Shown here: piece by piece, positions 57,901 through 64,000 of the stretch
How the letters are laid out: each line of letters opens with the position of its first letter
Numbering within the stretch: position 1 is the first letter of the stretch
Origin: Chamaecrista fasciculata
Taxonomy: Eukaryota > Streptophyta > Magnoliopsida > Fabales > Fabaceae
Assembly: GCA_003254925.1 (NCBI GenBank)
Contig: QANZ01016251.1
Coordinates: 1-64,000, forward strand
Length of the DNA: 64,000 nucleotides
Reading direction: 5' to 3'
The notes under the pieces: generated by a model
What the model was told of the DNA's origin: nothing
Databases searched by the model: none
The model's input: the letters and a program-made list of their open reading frames with translations, nothing else
Program-made: the position numbers and the translations under genes

Positions 57901-60539
57901 TAAGGGCGTTCCTCTTGAGCGATTTTTGTCTCATTGGGCTTCGGTTATGGACCGATGTGTGTCAGGCGCCTGATGAGGCGTGACTTTTGTTCTCCTTAAG
58001 GCGGATGCGAATGTTGCTTGGATCGAGTCCATTAACTTTCCATGTCTATAATTTATCTGAGGCTTTGTCGCCGGTTTTGGCTAGACATCTGTCTAATATA
58101 ATTCAAGTATAAATTGTTAGTTTAAAGATAAATGAATCCAGTAAAAGAATTGAGAATAATAATTAATGCTTGCAACAAGACACTTTTACATCATTGTTTA
58201 TTTAGAGTATACCACTCAAATGGGGGGTCCCCCTGTCTCTTCATTGAGAGAGTTTTAGTAGATGGACATCAAGAGCCCAATCTTCCTTGAAATGAATCTT
58301 GGGAGGCTTTCTTGCCTCACTCTATTGAATTTCTGTAAAGTTCAAAACGAAGCTAATCTGTCAGTTTTGGTAAAATGTGGAAAAATTATTAAATTAATCT
58401 AATGCTTAGGAATTTTTATGGTGACGCCCATTTCCATAGCGATGCCTCGCATACTGCGGCGCTTATGCTTATAACAACGCCCACACTTACGGCGACGCTG
58501 GTGTAAGGATTTCCAAATGCTGAGAAGTGCCTGAGTTCTTAAATAAAGAAAATGATGAGTCATCACATAATCTTAATGCCAAGACAATGCTTGTTAGCAT
58601 ATATGGGAAAGACTAAAACGATATTGTCTTACTATGCCTTGCCTTTGAAAAATGGTACTAAAACCAAGCATTCGATGCATATTATTATTCAAACAAGTCC
58701 AATCCACATGAAATTGAGCCAAGGGCCAAAAAATATTTTATATATCCGTTAAGAAATCCATGAATGAAAGTACCATGACACCTGACAGCAATTGTGGTAT
58801 AATGAATTTGAAGCAAAATCCTTGCTCTTAGTATAGTCCTTATCAAGGCTACCCCTGTCTTTATGAAATGTAATTCAAATGCTCTTGAGGCATGGGTGAA
58901 GCGTGAGAAACAACATTGTAAAAGTTGTGCTTAGTAAATTAGAGATTACTAGCATTGCTATAACAGTAAAAGTATTTAGTTCCGGCATCAAAATCAACTC
59001 GTTGTGGGCATATCCAAGGCTCATCCATATAGCTAGCCATGTACAATTGAGATTACTTTATCAAAGTAAAACAGATAAACATGTAAGTATGTATTTAACT
59101 TTATCAAAGTTCTCGCAGTCATTATGTCAAACACCTCATGTGTCTTCTAGTTTAAACCATAATCTCAAACTTTGTTCAAGCTATGACAGCAATTTTAAAG
59201 CAAGTGCGAGCATACAGAGTCCTAATAATTCTCAGATTAATTGAAATCTATGATCAAATAATGGCAAATATCAAATTCGTAATCAGAGAGATGTTTAGAA
59301 GTTGAACTTATCTGATAAACCATGCTCGCGGCAGCGCCTCTATTCACATCGGCGTCCGCGCCTGTATTCATATTGGCGTCCGCGCTCCCATCGGCGCCTA
59401 TGGCAGTGGCGCCCGTGCCATTGGTGGAAGCTAATTTAATATGAACTTGCATTCCGATTAGTCAGGACCGCTGACCGATAACATGAGACCTTTGACAAGA
59501 TGCTGGTACATAGCCATTATTGAAGCATAATATTTTGTGATAAAATACACTTGAGGTGTGAATTTTTTCTCACTAAATCCTACATCACTTTATTTCAATA
59601 AAGGTGTCCTTCCAAGACAAAAGCGGTTAAGCCCATGTAATTATGTGTACTTAGCAACATGTTAGAGAAAACTAGTTGACCATGTATAACATCGGGAAGA
59701 GCAAGACAAAAACGTGATATGAAGAGACAAAATTTACTTAAAAGAAATTGTGATGAAGAAAAGGCCATGTGGTATGGCACGTCAAAGAATATGACAATAA
59801 TTAAAGGGGGTTCTGTTTGCCACAATTCATTAGGCATAGAAACAGCTTTTGAGTAAAGTAGGGTATGTAGTCAAGCTACACAAACAGCAAATTTGACTTT
59901 TGCATAAAGAAAGCAATAGACTTGGTCTCACAATAGCGCACTTAAACACAAGTTGTAGGATATCATTTTTTGCCATAGAGTAAACACGTCATGTGTATTC
60001 AATGTAATAGCAAAATAAAAGAAGCTTATTTGAGTCACAATATCATGTGGGGCCGACAATTCATTTGCATCCAAGTCAATCAAATTATGTGGCATTGAAA
60101 TTTTATTTCATATTGATTTTTTATGAATCTTTCTATTTAGTCCCTACAAAGTGTCAACTTGTGGGTATATAAATTCTCAGTGCAACTGTACAGATGGCAT
60201 ATACAGTTGAAACTGAAAAATCAACAAGCTTTTGAAGCTGGCTTAGCAAATGGGCAAGCATGCATATCACTTTATCAAAGTTTCTCACAGGCATATTTTC
60301 AAACACCTAGTAGGCATTCTGTTTTTTCAAGTCTAGGCAAATGAGATAATATAGAGACCCACAATTTATCATACAATCTTCAAGAAAGCATGAAAAGATC
60401 AAGGTTGGACAGCAATTGCAATAGAAAAACCAAACCAAGATGACGATTAATCAAGCCAGACCAAGATCGAAGCAATAGAAAAAACGAGTTGAGAAACATC
60501 AGCAAAATTTCGGTATAAATAGATAGAAAGGGAAAGAGA

Positions 60540-60960
60540 TTACTCCGTTTCGTTGACCCACTGAATCTGACGACGCTCGGAGGGCGACGAAGGCGTTGTT
60601 GGCCTCAACGATCATCGCGCGTTAGTTATGAAGAGAGAAATCAGAGTCAGACATCCCAAAAAGACAACGGCGGTGCTCCAGAGCTGACCGGCGACGGTGT
60701 CTGCAGCGCTTGGCGGCGGAGACGGGACTCGTGGCGACAACAGCGGCGGATGAGTCAGAATGTGCTCCGTGGAGTTGGAGCTGTGTGTGCGGCGTTTCTG
60801 CGACTGTTGTGCGGCCAAGGAGGTGCGATTGTGCGGAGCTGATGGTGGCAGCGACAATCAGCGCGGCGAGGTCGTGCGAAGATGATGGTGGCGGCGTTTG
60901 TGCGGCTTATGTGGTGTTTGTGCAAGGGTTTTTTGGGGCTTTTTTGATTCGAACAAAACC
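60540..60960. other. GC-rich island inside the LTR element
   Basis: Base composition changes sharply from AT-rich to GC-rich (GGCGGCGGA-type words) for about 400 bp. A + frame of 100 codons (60710-61012) and a minus frame are open, but neither resembles a known family. Possible captured first-exon or promoter sequence; origin not recognised. Confidence 0.3.
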
Positions 60961-62303
60961 TGCCCTTTTTCTTTTGTTCCATATTATTTTTTTTTTAATA
61001 ACAATAATATAATAAATAATAATCATAGCAAAGATGTATTATTTACTCCCTAGATCGAATAATTTCCTCGTCTTTTGCACGCTCAAAATTTTTAGAGGAA
61101 CAAAGCTTTTTATTTGTTCCCCACAGTCGACGCCAGTGATGAACTAGGATTTGGCCGAGGGTCGTTTCTCGGTCCACCGCAAGATTTTCCTGCAAGATAA
61201 TGAACCACAGGGGGTCTCCCCTGTGATTCAACTCTGAAGATTAAATTAGTGTTGGGTGATAAGAGATGAGAATATGAGCTAGCATGAGTAACGTGAGTAA
61301 CGTACCTTTCATAGAGTTACCATCTTGTATTTATAGGCTCATTGAGGAGAGTCCATTTGAGGAAACTTCCTTGATTGTAAGAAGAGATATCTTCATGATA
61401 TGGGAGGTAAATCATAATCTTTCCTATTTCATGTAGGAAGATATTGTTTTGCTAATTAAGGATAAGTGAATCACTATTTCCTTATTTGCGTAAGGCGCCT
61501 TGATGGCCAAGGCAGAATCCATGGGAAGGATCTCTAAGCGATTTGTCTTGATTGACAGCGGATCTTGGTTGATCCTTGATTGATTTAGTGAATGTCTCCT
61601 TATTCCTTGCGACCTTATGCTCCGTGGGCGCCCATACCCTCTATGGTTATGGGCATCCCTGCCTTAGCAGGGTTAAAGGCGTTCTCGCCCTTACAACCTA
61701 CCTTGTGGGCCTATGGTGTGCTGGGCCAAGGGCATCTTCTGCCAATTGGGTCTCCTAATTATTGGGCCTATTATCACTCCCAATGTTTTTTTTGTTAATT
61801 ATATTCCCAACGTTTCACTTTTTAGTCAATTATACTCCAACGTTTAGGGTCATTTTCAGTTATACCCTCAACAATTTTTTTTGTTAATTATACCCCCAAC
61901 GTTTCACTTTCTAGTCAATTATATTCTTTTACATTTTTTATCAAGTATAATTTATACCCCCAATGTGGGGTATAATTAACTCAAATGTGAAACGTTGGTG
62001 GTATAATTGACAAAGAAAAAACATTGAAGGTATAACAGAAAATGATCCCAAATGTTAAGAGTACCAACAATACTTTGCCAATTATTAATGACAAAATTAA
62101 ATTGGTAATTTTTTTTTCTTTTGCCCAAGAAGAATTATTTCATTAAACACCAAAAAAACCAGCCAACACCATACAAAAACAAGTTATATTAATTTCAAGG
62201 AAATAAGGACGGGTTAAATTAAAGGAGTAAGTGACTAGTAAGTATTATATTAGATTTTATATTGTAAATAAGCTAATAATTTCATCTTTTGAAAAATTAT
62301 TAA

Positions 62304-62861
62304 CGCAAAAGACCCTTTTGTACCCCTAACGTTTGCGGTGATTTTCAGTTATGCCTCTAACATTTCATTTGTGTCAGTTGTGCCCCCAATGTGAAATGTT
62401 AGTTTCAATTATGCCCCCAATTTTACTTATGTGTCAATTTTTTGTTTTGAATTGAATATGTGGCAAGATGACTGGATAAATAAAACATCCCTGATTTATT
62501 TTTTATCCACCATGGCATTTCCTACGTGGATTTACACTCTCTAAACCAAAAAATTACTACCCTAAATTTTTTTGACATCTTCATCTTCATCTTCGCAAGC
62601 CTTATATCACGTAGGAAATGCCATGGTGGATAAAAAATAAATAAGAGATATTTTATTTATCCAGTCATTTTGCCACATATTCAATTCAGAACAAAAAACT
62701 GACACACAAGTAAAAAAATTGACACATCAGCATTGAGTCAAAATTGAAGGCATAATTGAAACTAACATTTAATATTGGGGGCAGAACTGACACAAATGAA
62801 ACGTTAAGGGTTATAATTGAAAATCATCGCAAATGTTAGAGGCACGAAAGGGTCTTTTGCC
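62304..62861. mobile_element. Mutator-like foldback MITE
   Basis: The termini CGCAAAAGACCC and GGGTCTTTTGCC enclose long inverted halves, which also share GCCATGGTGGATAAAAAATA with its complement. The 9-bp target duplication AATTATTAA lies at 62295-62303 and 62862-62870, the same 9-mer used by the element ending at 62079. Confidence 0.85.
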
Positions 62862-62870
62862 AATTATTAA

Positions 62871-64000
62871 ATTGATAATTTAATTCTTAAATATGAAAAT
62901 ATATAGATTAATTTTAAAATAATTAAATAATATATTAATTATAATCTCTAAAATAATTAAATGATACATTTTTTTTATTAATTAGTCCATAAAAACAACT
63001 AACAAATATATTATTCAATTTTTTCATAATCTAATAAACAGTATATTGAAATTTTTTTAAGAATTGAATTATCAATCCAATAATATTTCAATGATTAATT
63101 ATTAGTTTGTTTTTATATTTTATAATGTGTGTGAATTCTGGATTATATTTTACACACTTTATGGCTCGATCACTTTAATTTGTCTCTTTCTTTCTATCTG
63201 AAATTCCTAATTAATTAAAAAGTTAGAAAGAAAGAAAACCAAAATTGGTGAGTGAAAAAAGCAAAGTAGAAGGGTAGTCTCATATACAGTCACATCCATA
63301 TTTATACTTTTGTTTATGATGTTGGAGTTGGAAATGCACGGTTTACATGGCAAGAACAAACCAAGAATCAAAACCAAATATATTCCCTTCTTTTGGAAAA
63401 TGCATCACACATCACACACGCCAATTTTACAATATATTTAAACAACACACACATATGGCCTCTAATTTTCTTTTCTTTTTTTTTCTCCTTTGTTTTTTGT
63501 CAAATAAAATTAGTAGGGAGAAAGGATAAAAGAAATTAAATAAGACTATACTAGCAACTTGGAAAATAAAAATCCATTTTAGGAGTGACATAAAGGTTGA
63601 ATTGGACCACACATTTTTGAATCAAAATATTTGTCAAGACACATGATTCGATTGCTATCCAACAATTGTTTAAGTAGTAGTCAATCTTTTTGAACTAGCT
63701 CAAATTTATCAAAATTGAAAGGATGAGAACAAAATAATAATCATAAGTCAGATTTTATATATATAGCTCCGAAGATATTAAAATTTTGGATCAATGAGAG
63801 TCAATACCTTAAATTAAATCATTATAAATAGAATATGGAATAAAATGTTATGTTAGAAATAAGGGATATTATATCATTTATATATTAAAATAAATTCATT
63901 ATTATTTTGTATATTTTTATGATATAAGGTTAAACCAATACACTAATTTTTTTTTTAATTTTGTAGCAGTATAAAGAAAAAAAAAAGAGTCGAATTCTAA
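62871..64000. other. Intergenic, no gene seen
   Basis: Strongly AT-rich DNA to the end of the window. Short open frames here lack any recognisable domain. Confidence 0.4.

Larger units (their letters stand above)
56348..61776. mobile_element. Non-coding LTR element (LARD-like), 5.4 kb
   Basis: Two direct repeats begin TGATGAACTAGGATTTGG and end CCTATTATCA or CATATTATCA: 56348-57001 (654 bp) and 61137-61776 (640 bp). The 4.1-kb interior has no gag or pol. Just before the right repeat is CCCCACAGTCGACGCCAG, in the position of the polypurine-adjacent sequence. A clear 5-bp target duplication is not visible (AACAC versus CTCCC). Near-identity of the two repeats suggests a fairly recent insertion. 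The interior contains tandem repeats (57700-57900) and GC-rich islands. It is a non-autonomous element that would need help from a related autonomous one. Confidence 0.75.
56296..62079. mobile_element. Mutator-like MITE split by a nested LTR element
   Basis: The left end GGTAAAAGTATTGTTGGTAC (56296) pairs with the right end GTACCAACAATACTTTGCC (ending 62079). AATTATTAA flanks both sides (56287-56295 and 62080-62088), an exact 9-bp duplication. Only about 52 bp of MITE remain on the left and about 303 bp on the right, and the LTR element at 56348-61776 separates them. Confidence 0.82.

Overview
This is plant nuclear DNA, almost certainly from a eudicot. It is AT-rich, has multi-exon genes with GT-AG introns, is full of MITEs and retrotransposon fragments, and carries three plant-specific gene families: BAHD acyltransferases, a TPX2/WVD2-like microtubule protein and a type-B cytokinin response regulator. 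Two N gaps (12526-13108 and 54096-54456) and four isolated Ns show a draft assembly. The species cannot be named from sequence alone.

Left part (1.8-40 kb): a BAHD acyltransferase cluster of six recognisable copies, named here A to F. A (1809-3331, -), C (10957-12437, -), E (21709-21989, +) and F (36027-39930, +) form one subtype (type I), and all four are broken. B (7861-9225, +) and D (17827-19209, -) form a second subtype (type II), and both are intact with HxxxD and DFGWG motifs. A/B and D/E are two copies of one head-to-head gene pair in mirror-image orientation. The window therefore holds a multi-kilobase inverted duplication (about 3.2-9.8 kb against 17.2-21.8 kb), with intact B and D transcribed towards each other. 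Arm 1 carries four insertions (PIF/Harbinger-like, Stowaway, hAT, SINE) whose unoccupied target sites can be read in arm 2. F is split by a 2400-bp solo LTR. A 1.17-kb Pack-MULE at 14671-15841 carries a decayed piece of a CAF1-type deadenylase gene.

Middle part (22-36 kb): retrotransposon wreckage. It holds a Ty1/copia reverse transcriptase-RNase H relic (-), 67-bp and 14-bp tandem arrays, a Ty3/gypsy gag fragment (+), degenerate repeats, a leftover copy of the B/D downstream flank, and a LINE fragment (-) bounded by a 19-bp direct repeat.

Right part (42-52 kb): two ordinary, apparently intact, convergent genes. One is a nine-exon WVD2-like/TPX2-domain gene (42715-46143, +), with one GC-AG intron and a 23-residue tandem repeat. 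The other is a five-exon ARR11-like type-B response regulator (47010-52168, -), whose 2.9-kb first intron holds two MITEs.

Far right (52.4-64 kb): gene-poor repeat DNA. It includes a SINE, a probable Pack-MULE cut by a gap, foldback MITEs, and a 5.4-kb non-coding LTR element nested inside a Mutator-like MITE.

The BAHD cluster probably belongs to specialised metabolism (acetyl-CoA or similar acyl-CoA transfer to an alcohol). The substrate cannot be inferred. All alignments, motif matches and identity statements here were made by eye.
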